Assembly: GCF_050943825.1 (NCBI RefSeq) | Contig: NZ_JBMNPX010000001.1 | Location: forward strand, 310,001 to 374,000 | Direction: 5' to 3' | DNA length: 64,000 nucleotides | DNA from: Pseudoflavonifractor sp050943825 | GTDB lineage: Bacteria; Bacillota; Clostridia; Oscillospirales; Oscillospiraceae | Shown here: one piece after another, positions 18,131 through 25,600 of the stretch | How positions within the stretch are numbered: position 1 is the first letter of the stretch | Layout of the letters: each line of letters begins with the position of its first letter | Position numbers and translations under genes: made by a program | Notes under the pieces: model-generated | Databases searched by the model: none | Seen by the model: the letters and a program-made list of their open reading frames with translations, nothing else | What the model was told of the DNA's origin: nothing

Positions 18131-19030
18131 TTATACCTGCAGGAATTTGCCGATAGCCACCATACTGCCGCCCACACCTACCACCAGGCCGGTACCGCAG
18201 AAAATGCCGAATACTTTCAGGGCCATGGCATCAAAGGGGATGATGGTGATGAGCTGAATGGTGTCGGACGTCTCAATCGCCTGTCCGATAAGGCTGTACA
18301 CACCCCACTGGAGCAGGAAGGCTACCACGGCGCCCGCAAGGCCCAGAATCATACCCTCAAACACGAAGGGCCAGCGTACAAAGCTGTTGGTGGCACCGCA
18401 CATCTTCATGATGGCGATCTCATCCCGCCGGGTAAAGGTGCCCAGCTTGATGGTGTTGGCGATGATGAACAGTGACATGACCACCAGCATCACCACCAGG
18501 ATAAGGGCCACGCCGCTGGCCACATTGCTGATAACCACAAAGCCCTGGGCGATCTCGGGGATGGCCTGGATATTCACCACCCCGGATACCGCCTCCACAG
18601 CCGACACGGTTTCAGAGAACTGCTCAATGTCGGTGACCTTGATGCTGTACCGGTCCCGGAACACCTCATCAGGCAGATCCAGGAACAGTTCCGCGTCCTC
18701 ACCGCTGGCATACTGCTCTACATAGTCCTCTTTGGCGGTCTCCTTGCTGATGAACTCCACGGATGCTACATTGGGTACCGCCTCAAGCGTGCCCTGGAGA
18801 GCGGCTACTTCTTCTGTGGACAGATTCTCATCCACATAGGCCAGGAACTCGTTGTCACGCTCCAGCTCCCCCAGCATCTCGCCTACATTCACGGCCACCA
18901 GGGAAAAGGAGCCCATGATCAGAAGGCAGGCCACAATCATACACACGGCGGCAAATGACATGAGACCGTGGGTAAAGATGCTGCGGACGCCCTCTGACAG
19001 AAAATAGGTAAAATTAAAACGATGTCTCAT
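18131..19030 (-). CDS. ftsX: Cell-division/cell-wall ABC permease FtsX
   Basis: 299 residues: one membrane helix (about 22-45), a large extracellular domain (about 50-170) with the usual FtsX pattern including a strand-turn near SVEFISKETA, then three C-terminal helices. FtsX carries the FtsE signal across the membrane to a hydrolase. The start at ATG 19030 gives the typical MRHRFNFTYFLSEG N-terminus and overlaps the ftsE 3' end by 17 bases. A longer frame from 19156 lies inside ftsE and is a shadow. The M23 hydrolase gene follows, its likely partner. Confidence 0.95.
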   Translation of the reverse strand: MRHRFNFTYFLSEGVRSIFTHGLMSFAAVCMIVACLLIMGSFSLVAVNVGEMLGELERDNEFLAYVDENLSTEEVAALQGTLEAVPNVASVEFISKETAKEDYVEQYASGEDAELFLDLPDEVFRDRYSIKVTDIEQFSETVSAVEAVSGVVNIQAIPEIAQGFVVISNVASGVALILVVMLVVMSLFIIANTIKLGTFTRRDEIAIMKMCGATNSFVRWPFVFEGMILGLAGAVVAFLLQWGVYSLIGQAIETSDTIQLITIIPFDAMALKVFGIFCGTGLVVGVGGSMVAIGKFLQV

Positions 19031-19706
19031 TGTTGTAATACCCGCCTGTCTCGTCGCTGATAATCCTGCCGCTTTCAATGGCCACCACACGCTTGGAGAA
19101 GCGGTTGACCAGTTCCTTCTCATGGGTAACCACCAGCATGGTAGTGCCCAGCTCATTGATGCGCTCCAGAAGCATCATAATCTCCAGAGAGCGCTGAGGG
19201 TCCAGATTGCCGGTGGGCTCGTCGGCGATGATCATGCTGGGGTTGTTCACCAGCGCCCGGGCGATGGCCACACGCTGCTGCTCGCCGCCTGAAAGCTGGT
19301 TGGGGCACATATCTTTCTTCTTGGACAGGCCCACCAGATCCAGCACATAGGGAATCCGCTTGCGGATCTCCCGGGAGGAGGCACCCACCACCCGCATGGC
19401 AAACGTCAGGTTCTCTGCCACTGTCTTTTTCTCAATCAGCCGGAAATCCTGGAAGATAACCCCCAGAGTCCGCCGCAGATAGGGCACCTGCCGGGGACGG
19501 ATGGTGTTCAGATTGTAGCCGTTCACCATCAGCCGCCCGTCAGTAGGCGCAATCTCGGCCGTCAGCAGCTTGATGATGGTGGATTTGCCGGATCCGGAGG
19601 AGCCCACCAGGAAGGCAAACTCCCCGTCATCAATCCGCAGGTTGATCCCCTTCAGGGCCTTGGTGCCGTTGTCATAGGTTTTATAGATATCGATAAGTCG
19701 AATCAT
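19014..19706 (-). CDS. ftsE: Cell-division ATP-binding protein FtsE
   Basis: 230 residues, an ABC ATPase of the FtsE type: Walker A GSSGSGKS, Q-loop, signature LSGGEQQR, Walker B MIIADEP and the His switch in VVTHEKE. It drives FtsX in the membrane to control peptidoglycan hydrolysis. GAGGT lies 8 bases before ATG. First gene of the ftsE-ftsX-M23 operon; I see no strong promoter in 19707-19807, so weak or regulated initiation or read-through from the upstream regulator gene is possible. Confidence 0.96.
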   Translation of the reverse strand: MIRLIDIYKTYDNGTKALKGINLRIDDGEFAFLVGSSGSGKSTIIKLLTAEIAPTDGRLMVNGYNLNTIRPRQVPYLRRTLGVIFQDFRLIEKKTVAENLTFAMRVVGASSREIRKRIPYVLDLVGLSKKKDMCPNQLSGGEQQRVAIARALVNNPSMIIADEPTGNLDPQRSLEIMMLLERINELGTTMLVVTHEKELVNRFSKRVVAIESGRIISDETGGYYNNETSF

Positions 19707-19807
19707 AGCTACCTCGTCTGCCTGATATTGTCATAGTGTCTGCCGAGCCTTGAAATTCTTAGCCTTCTTCCCTGCGCACAACCAACCAGGCGCCGCATAT
19801 CCGTTCA

Positions 19808-19851
19808 ACCGCATATAGGGGACGCCGGTATCGGCGTCCCCTATATGCGGT
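19808..19851. repeat. 20-base perfect hairpin after the CdaR-type gene
   Basis: Arms 19808-19827 and 19832-19851 with a GTAT loop, starting 9 bases after the stop of the minus-strand regulator gene. No U tract follows on either strand. Part of the arm (CCGCATAT) recurs at about 19793, so it may be a processed or RNA-stabilising 3' end instead of a simple terminator. Confidence 0.6.
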
Positions 19852-19859
19852 TGTCATGT

Positions 19860-20951
19860 TCAGGAATCAATGCCCCGGGAGATCAGATACTTCTTGACCA
19901 TCAGGGCCACCTTGAAGGTGATGGCGTCATCGAACTCCCGCAGATCCAGGCCAGTCAGCTTCTTGATCTTCTCCAGCCGGTACACCAGGGTGTTGCGGTG
20001 GACGAACAGCTTCCGGGCCGTCTCGGACACGTTCAGGTTGTTCTCAAAGAACTTGTTGATGGTGAACAGGGTCTCCTGATCCAGCGCGTCAATGGGGTTC
20101 TTCTTGAAGACCTCCTGGAGGAACATCTCGCACAGCGTGGTGGGCAGCTGGTAGATCAGACGTCCGATACCCAGGTTCTCATAATTAATGATGCTCTTCT
20201 CGGTATCGAACACCTTACCCACGTCGATGGCCACCTGGGCCTCCTTGTAGGCACGGGCCAGATCCCGAATGTGGCTGACGATGGTGCCGATACCGATGAC
20301 CGCCTTCACGTTGAGCTCCTCGGCCAGGGCATCCTCAATCTGCTTGGCCACCTTGTAGAGATCCTTGCTCTCGGTGGTGTCGGACAGCTGCTTGATGAGC
20401 GCCACGTCAGTCTCGCTGATGGAGAGGACAAAGTCCACCTGCTTCTCGGGGAACAGGGACTGGACCACGTCGATGGCACCCACGTCGGTGGAACCCACCT
20501 GGCGGATCAGGAACACGGCACGGGGCACCTCGGAGACAAAATGCAGCTCCTTGGCGCGGACATAGATGTCACCCAGGAGGATATTGTCGGAGATGATGTT
20601 CTTGACAAAGGTGGCCTTGTCATGCTTCTCCTCATAGTAGGTCTTGGCACCGTTGAGGGCCACAGCGGCCATGGCGCAGAGAAGCCTGGCCTGCTCATCC
20701 TCACCGCGGACAAAGACGGCATAGTCAAACTGGGCCCCCCAGCCGGTCAGCGGCTTGAAGGTCCTGCCCTCAAAGGTGACAATCTCATTTCCGGCGGCAT
20801 TCACGACATCCACCGCACCGGGCCAACGCTCTCCAATATTGGTCAGCTCATTACAAGCCACCACCGTTCCCTCGGAATCGATGACGCCAATTGCTCTGTC
20901 TGAGCTCTCCTTCATCTGTAATACGACGCTCTGAAAAATCCTGCTGGACAT
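19860..20951 (-). CDS. CdaR/PucR-type transcriptional regulator
   Basis: 363 residues. The C-terminal 60 residues are the PucR-type helix-turn-helix (NNLNVSETARKLFVHRNTL, then YRLEKIKKLTGLDLR), as in CdaR sugar-diacid regulators. The middle resembles the GGDEF-like/CdaR domain, and the N-terminal 100 residues look like a small sensor domain (VIDSEGTVVACNEL). The ligand is unknown and no diacid or purine catabolic gene is adjacent. Its consensus promoter at 21007-21035 suggests steady expression. It lies upstream of ftsE on the same strand with a hairpin between, so a role in envelope control is possible but unproven. Confidence 0.85.
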   Translation of the reverse strand: MSSRIFQSVVLQMKESSDRAIGVIDSEGTVVACNELTNIGERWPGAVDVVNAAGNEIVTFEGRTFKPLTGWGAQFDYAVFVRGEDEQARLLCAMAAVALNGAKTYYEEKHDKATFVKNIISDNILLGDIYVRAKELHFVSEVPRAVFLIRQVGSTDVGAIDVVQSLFPEKQVDFVLSISETDVALIKQLSDTTESKDLYKVAKQIEDALAEELNVKAVIGIGTIVSHIRDLARAYKEAQVAIDVGKVFDTEKSIINYENLGIGRLIYQLPTTLCEMFLQEVFKKNPIDALDQETLFTINKFFENNLNVSETARKLFVHRNTLVYRLEKIKKLTGLDLREFDDAITFKVALMVKKYLISRGIDS

Positions 20952-21006
20952 AGGCGACAGCCTCCCTCAAACTCTAAGTATCATGGGAACGCACATTTTC
21001 CTTTAC

Positions 21007-21035
21007 AGTATAGCGGATTTTTTTGTGCATTTCAA
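21007..21035 (-). promoter_or_regulatory. Promoter of the CdaR-type gene
   Basis: TTGAAA (21030-21035) and TATACT (21007-21012) on the minus strand, 17-base spacer, in an AT-rich stretch between 20952 and 21140. Confidence 0.88.
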
Positions 21036-21140
21036 TAGGAAACGCAAAATTTTTTGTGAAAATTGCCGAAGTTCGTTCAACGCTTCCTCATTTTACGACA
21101 ATATCGGGGTAAATCAGCGCTTTTTCATTGTTTTCGTCAC

Positions 21141-21890
21141 TTATTCGGCAAGTTTTTCTGTGGATTTTTCCGTTCCAGCTCCTGGAACAGCCCGCAGCTG
21201 CTCCAGTTCCTCCCCTGTCAACGGGCGCCAGTTCCCTTTCGCCAGGCTCTCATCCAGCACCAGGGGCCCCATGGTAAGCCGTTTGAGATAGCGGACCGGC
21301 TTGCCCCGGGCCGCCAGCATCCGCTTGATCTGATGGTATTTCCCCTCATGCAGGGTCACAAGGGCCTCATCCGGCGCCTCCAGCAATTCCAGCCCGGCAG
21401 GCAGGCACACTAGCCCATCCCCCAGGGTCATGCCGCCCTGAAAGGCCTCCACGTCCGTCCGGTCCAATATCCCCTCCACGCGGACAAAATAGGTCTTGTC
21501 CACATGCTTTCTGGGTGAGAGGAGCGCATGGGCCAGAGCGCCGTCATTGGTCAGCAGCAGCAGCCCTTCGGTGTCCCGATCCAGGCGTCCGGCCGGAAAA
21601 AGCCCGATTTTCCGCAGATGCTCCGGCAGCAGCTCCAACACGGTGGGCTGTCTGGGGTCCTCTGTGGCGGAAACCAGTCCCGCAGGCTTGTGCAGCATCA
21701 AATAGGTATACCGGTCACAGAGCACACTCTGCCCATCCACCAGCAGCACCAAGCCCTGCCGCTGGTACTTCTCCTCCGGGCTGCGTACCACCGCTCCGTT
21801 GGCGGTCACCCGTCCGGTCCGCACCAGCTCCTTGACCTCCCGACGGGACCACCGTCCCGTAGAGGCCAGAATTTTATCCAGCCGCTCCAT
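21141..21890 (-). CDS. Pseudouridine synthase, RsuA/RluB family
   Basis: 249 residues: an N-terminal S4 RNA-binding domain (MERLDKILASTGRWSRREV), then the catalytic domain with the conserved Asp in AGRLDRDTEGLLLLTND and the KTY motif. It converts a uridine of ribosomal RNA to pseudouridine; whether the target is 16S (RsuA) or 23S (RluB-like) cannot be told from the sequence. G-rich ribosome site AGAGGGGG precedes ATG. The charged C-terminal tail (about 20 residues) is an extra. Divergent from the DUF4830 gene. Confidence 0.92.
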   Translation of the reverse strand: MERLDKILASTGRWSRREVKELVRTGRVTANGAVVRSPEEKYQRQGLVLLVDGQSVLCDRYTYLMLHKPAGLVSATEDPRQPTVLELLPEHLRKIGLFPAGRLDRDTEGLLLLTNDGALAHALLSPRKHVDKTYFVRVEGILDRTDVEAFQGGMTLGDGLVCLPAGLELLEAPDEALVTLHEGKYHQIKRMLAARGKPVRYLKRLTMGPLVLDESLAKGNWRPLTGEELEQLRAVPGAGTEKSTEKLAE

Positions 21891-21991
21891 GCCATCCCCC
21901 TCTGTTTATCTGTCCGCACCGCTTTCTGGCATAACCAGCCCTCCGTCCACATATGGATTACCACGACATAAAACGGAGGGAGCGTTGCGCT

Positions 21992-22471
21992 GTGTTTATC
22001 TTTACCGCCAAAGTAAACCGCAGAAAGCTCACCGCCGCGGCTGTGGCCGGGGTGGCGCTCTGCGGCGCGCTGGTGGCCGTGTTCGTCCTCCTGGGCGGAC
22101 AGGGGACGGCGGTCTCCGCACTGGTGGACCCCAGCGGCGTCAAAACCAATGAGGACCGCGTCGCCTATCTGGAGCAATATGGCTGGACCGTGGAGCCGGA
22201 ACCCGTCGCAGTGGAGGAGCTCCTCATTCCGGAGACCTTTGACGAGACTTATACACAGTATCTGGAACTCCAGTCCGGGCAGGGCTTTGACCTGACCAAA
22301 TACTGTGGAAAGCGGGTCAAGCGCTATGCCTACACCATCACCAATTACCCAACCGGTGAGACAGGTGTTCAGGCCGGCCTTCTGGTCTACAAAAATACTG
22401 TCATCGGCGGAGAAGTGCTCTCCAGCCAACTGGACGGCTTTATCCACGGTCTGGCACTTCCCCAATCCTGA
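21992..22471 (+). CDS. DUF4830 family membrane-anchored protein
   Basis: 159 residues from a GTG start at 21992, chosen because GGAGGG lies 11 bases before it and the resulting N-terminus (MFIFTAKVNRRKL) is the usual one of the family; an ATG at 21953 precedes the ribosome site. One membrane helix (about 10-32) and an external domain containing NEDRVAYLEQYGW, a hallmark of DUF4830. Function unknown. The last 30 residues include GLLVYKNTVIGGEV, typical of the family. Confidence 0.82.
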   Translation: MFIFTAKVNRRKLTAAAVAGVALCGALVAVFVLLGGQGTAVSALVDPSGVKTNEDRVAYLEQYGWTVEPEPVAVEELLIPETFDETYTQYLELQSGQGFDLTKYCGKRVKRYAYTITNYPTGETGVQAGLLVYKNTVIGGEVLSSQLDGFIHGLALPQS

Positions 22472-22525
22472 GAAGGCATTCCAGCCACAGCGCCGCGCTT
22501 GTTCTAAGCACGGCGCACTTCTTTT

Positions 22526-23116
22526 TTACCGGCTCTGGAACACGTTATGGCTCCGATAGAGAAAAATCATGTATACCAGCCGCTCCAATATCTGAAGTAT
22601 CAGATAAAACGTTACAGCAGCCAACAGCAGTTTTTCATTCAGGAAGATAACGGATACGCAGCCGCACACGCCGGCTCCCACCCCGCACAGAAGGCTCAGT
22701 TTCCATGTGAGCGCTCCCCTGCCGTCATAACTCTCACCGTGCTGCTCTGTCATCAGCTGACCGGAGACGCGGCAGACAACCACAATGCCAATCAGATCCA
22801 TGCACTGCCGGAAGAGTGCAAGGGCAAGAATCAAAAGCGGGTTATCCATCAGCAGAGCTGCCAGCAGGCCCGCCACAGCGCTCAGACGCGCACACCAAAT
22901 GGCCCGCCGGTACCCGCTCTCAGCTACGGCAGCCGCTGTCAGGCCCACGTATGCCAGAAAAAAACCGGCCAGACATACAACTGCCGAGAGTATCCGCAGC
23001 GGCATAAGCCCCAGAAGCAGCCCAGTGGTATTCAGCAGCACATAAGCTGCGGACAGGCATGCACCGAAGAATACCTTCATCAACCCCTGTCCCACCGCAG
23101 AAAACTGCCTCACCAT
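22526..23116 (-). CDS. Unknown polytopic membrane protein
   Basis: 196 residues from ATG 23116 (GGGAGG 9 bases upstream; a TTG at 23122 would be too near). About six hydrophobic segments, few charges, no motif I recognise. Two helices hold Cys-rich patches (LLCGVGAGVCGCV). It sits 22 bases downstream of the MscS gene on the same strand, so the two are probably co-transcribed; a link to membrane tension or osmotic response is only guilt by association. Confidence 0.7.
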   Translation of the reverse strand: MVRQFSAVGQGLMKVFFGACLSAAYVLLNTTGLLLGLMPLRILSAVVCLAGFFLAYVGLTAAAVAESGYRRAIWCARLSAVAGLLAALLMDNPLLILALALFRQCMDLIGIVVVCRVSGQLMTEQHGESYDGRGALTWKLSLLCGVGAGVCGCVSVIFLNEKLLLAAVTFYLILQILERLVYMIFLYRSHNVFQSR

Positions 23117-23138
23117 AGGCAACCGCCTCCCTGTACTC

Positions 23139-23987
23139 TTATTCCCGCTTCATATGCACATTCAAATGGTTGTAGGTCATCTCAATTCCATTCTTGTCAA
23201 AGGCCGCCTTGACCTGCTCCAGCAGATCAGAATAGAGGTCCCAGTAATCGTCTGTAGCGCACCACACACGCACAGCATACTCAATGGAGCTGTCCTGGTA
23301 AGCTGAAACCCGGGCAAAGGGCGCAGGCTCCTTCAAGGCCTTGGGGTGGCTGTGGATCACCGACTGAAGTGTCTCCTTCACCAGTTCTATCGGCGCGTCA
23401 TAGGAGGTATTGAACTTCAGGTCCACCCGGCGCCGCTCCTCGGCAGTGTAGTTGGTAATCTTGGCAGAGGCGACCTGACCGTTGGGAATCATAATGATCT
23501 TATTGTCATAGGTCTTGATTTTGGTATATACCAGCCCAATTTCACTCACTGTTCCGCTGATGCTCTCCGTCTCAACATAGTCCCCGGCCTTGAAGGGCTT
23601 GGACACCAGCACCTGGATTCCACCCGCCAGATTGGAGAGTGTCCCCTGAATGGCCAGGGAAACCGCCAGGCCGATGACAGAGAGCAGCGCAATGAGCGAC
23701 GTGACCTCTATCCCGATATAGCCCAGGATAATAGTTATAGTCAAAAACCAGAGCAGTATTTTGACCACGGACTTGATGAATGTATGGAGTCCCTTTTCAA
23801 TGTTCAGCCGATCCAGCGCCCGATTCAGCACTGACATCAGCAGCTTCATGACAATCAGGCATACCGCCAGAAGAAGCACCACATACAGCACCCGCTGCCA
23901 GAGATTCGGTGCCTGGAAAAACTTCGTAAAAGCGTTTACTACCTCTTCCGAATCTGCGCCAACAGCTGCACTCGTACTGCTGTCCAT
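23139..23987 (-). CDS. mscS: Small-conductance mechanosensitive channel (MscS family)
   Basis: 282 residues: three membrane helices (about 30-130), the third being the glycine/alanine-rich pore helix (LAIQGTLSNLAGGIQVL), then the MscS beta domain (KAGDYVETESISGTVSEIG) and alpha/beta C-terminal cage. It should release solutes on hypo-osmotic shock. ATG at 23987 is preferred over a TTG at 24020 because GGGAG lies about 10 bases before it. It is followed by the unknown membrane protein gene. Confidence 0.93.
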   Translation of the reverse strand: MDSSTSAAVGADSEEVVNAFTKFFQAPNLWQRVLYVVLLLAVCLIVMKLLMSVLNRALDRLNIEKGLHTFIKSVVKILLWFLTITIILGYIGIEVTSLIALLSVIGLAVSLAIQGTLSNLAGGIQVLVSKPFKAGDYVETESISGTVSEIGLVYTKIKTYDNKIIMIPNGQVASAKITNYTAEERRRVDLKFNTSYDAPIELVKETLQSVIHSHPKALKEPAPFARVSAYQDSSIEYAVRVWCATDDYWDLYSDLLEQVKAAFDKNGIEMTYNHLNVHMKRE

Positions 23988-24167
23988 CAGCCGGCCACTC
24001 CCTTCATAAACTTTAAACAAGAGCCCCCTGCCATGCCATTCTGCATATCAGAGCGCCCGTATAACGGCATTATTATACAACATTCGGCTTCTAATGTGAA
24101 GTACATCCTGCATTTTCCACGAATCGTCTGCTGTTATCCGAAATTTTCCTTGCGTATGGTCAAAAAA

Positions 24168-24202
24168 AGAGAGGCTTTATCCATTACGGATAAAGCCTCT
24201 CT
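24168..24202 (-). terminator. Terminator of tuf
   Basis: A 15-base perfect stem (24168-24182 with 24188-24202) and a T7 run on the minus strand, 35 bases after the tuf stop. Confidence 0.95.
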
Positions 24203-24236
24203 GAGAGCACACATCAGTCGTGTGTCAGGACCTCAA

Positions 24237-25439
24237 TTACTCGTTGATGTCGATGACAACGCCGGAACCGACGGTACGGCCGCCCTCGCGGATAGCGAAA
24301 CGCAGGCCCTTCTCGATGGCGATGGGGGTGATCAGCTCCACGTCCATGTCGACGTTATCGCCGGGCATGCACATCTCAGTGCCCTCGGGCAGGGTGATGA
24401 TGCCGGTCACGTCGGTGGTACGGAAGTAGAACTGAGGACGATAGTTGTTGAAGAAGGGGGTGTGACGGCCGCCCTCGTCCTTGGACAGGACGTAAACCTG
24501 GCCCTTGAACTTGGTGTGGGGGTGAATGGAGCCGGGCTTGCAGAGAACCTGGCCGCGCTCGATGTCGGTCTTGGCGATACCACGCAGCAGGCAGCCGACG
24601 TTATCACCGGCCTCGACGTAGTCCAGAGTCTTGCGGAACATCTCCATGGAGGTGACGACGGTGGACTTCTTCTCCTCGGTCAGACCCACGATGTCGACGG
24701 TCTCGCCGGCCTTCAGCTGGCCACGCTCGACACGGCCGGTAGCAACGGTACCACGGCCGGAGATGGTGAACACGTCCTCGACGGGCATCAGGAAGGGCTG
24801 GTCGGCCTTACGGTCGGGAGTGGGGATATAGGAGTCAACAGCGTCCATCAGCTCCTTGATGCAAGCATACTCGGGAGCGTTGGGATCGGTGGACTCGGAC
24901 ACCAGGGCGTTCAGAGCGGAGCCCTTGATGATGGGAATGTCGTCGCCGGGGAACTCGTAGTTGGACAGGGTCTCACGGACCTCCATCTCAACCAGCTCCA
25001 GCAGCTCCTCGTCATCGACCTGATCGCACTTGTTCAGGAAGACAACGATAGCGGGCACGCCGACCTGACGGGCCAGCAGGATGTGCTCCTTGGTCTGAGC
25101 CATGGGGCCGTCGGTGGCGGCGATGACCAGGATGGCACCGTCCATCTGAGCAGCGCCGGTGATCATGTTCTTGATATAGTCGGCGTGGCCCGGGCAGTCG
25201 ACGTGGGCATAGTGACGGGCAGCGGTCTGATACTCAACGTGAGAGGTGTTGATGGTGATGCCGCGCTCGCGCTCCTCGGGAGCCTTGTCGATGGAGCTGT
25301 AGTCGGTGTACTCGGCGCCGCCCTGCAGAGCCAGGTACTTGGTGATGGCAGCGGTCAGAGTGGTCTTGCCGTGGTCAACGTGGCCGATAGTGCCGATGTT
25401 GACATGGGGCTTATTACGCTCGAATTTTGCCTTAGCCAT
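24237..25439 (-). CDS. tuf: Elongation factor Tu
   Basis: 400 residues, full length. G1 GHVDHGKTT, switch II DCPGHADY, G4 NKCD, then domains 2 and 3. It carries aminoacyl-tRNA to the ribosome. AAGGAGG precedes the ATG. Last gene of the L7Ae-rpsL-rpsG-fusA-tuf cluster, but with its own promoter (25499-25527) and a small GC hairpin at 25564-25582 between fusA and tuf, so tuf can be made in excess. The leader contains the 12-base palindrome CATGTTAACATG near 25471. Confidence 0.98.
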   Translation of the reverse strand: MAKAKFERNKPHVNIGTIGHVDHGKTTLTAAITKYLALQGGAEYTDYSSIDKAPEERERGITINTSHVEYQTAARHYAHVDCPGHADYIKNMITGAAQMDGAILVIAATDGPMAQTKEHILLARQVGVPAIVVFLNKCDQVDDEELLELVEMEVRETLSNYEFPGDDIPIIKGSALNALVSESTDPNAPEYACIKELMDAVDSYIPTPDRKADQPFLMPVEDVFTISGRGTVATGRVERGQLKAGETVDIVGLTEEKKSTVVTSMEMFRKTLDYVEAGDNVGCLLRGIAKTDIERGQVLCKPGSIHPHTKFKGQVYVLSKDEGGRHTPFFNNYRPQFYFRTTDVTGIITLPEGTEMCMPGDNVDMDVELITPIAIEKGLRFAIREGGRTVGSGVVIDINE

Positions 25440-25498
25440 GTTGGATATCCTCCTTAATTACATGTTAACATGTTTGATGTTGTAGAGAATGCGTAAAC

Positions 25499-25527
25499 AT
25501 TGTATAGCATTGACGGGAAAATTGCAA
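25499..25527 (-). promoter_or_regulatory. Promoter of tuf
   Basis: TTGCAA (25522-25527) and TACAAT (25499-25504) on the minus strand with a 17-base spacer, 60 bases before the tuf start, in the 160-base gap after fusA. Confidence 0.75.
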
Positions 25528-25600
25528 TACCCTATTCCGCATCCGCGCAAAAGTCATCCCGCAGCCCCCCTCTTCGGGGGGCCATGGTATGAGCAATTAC

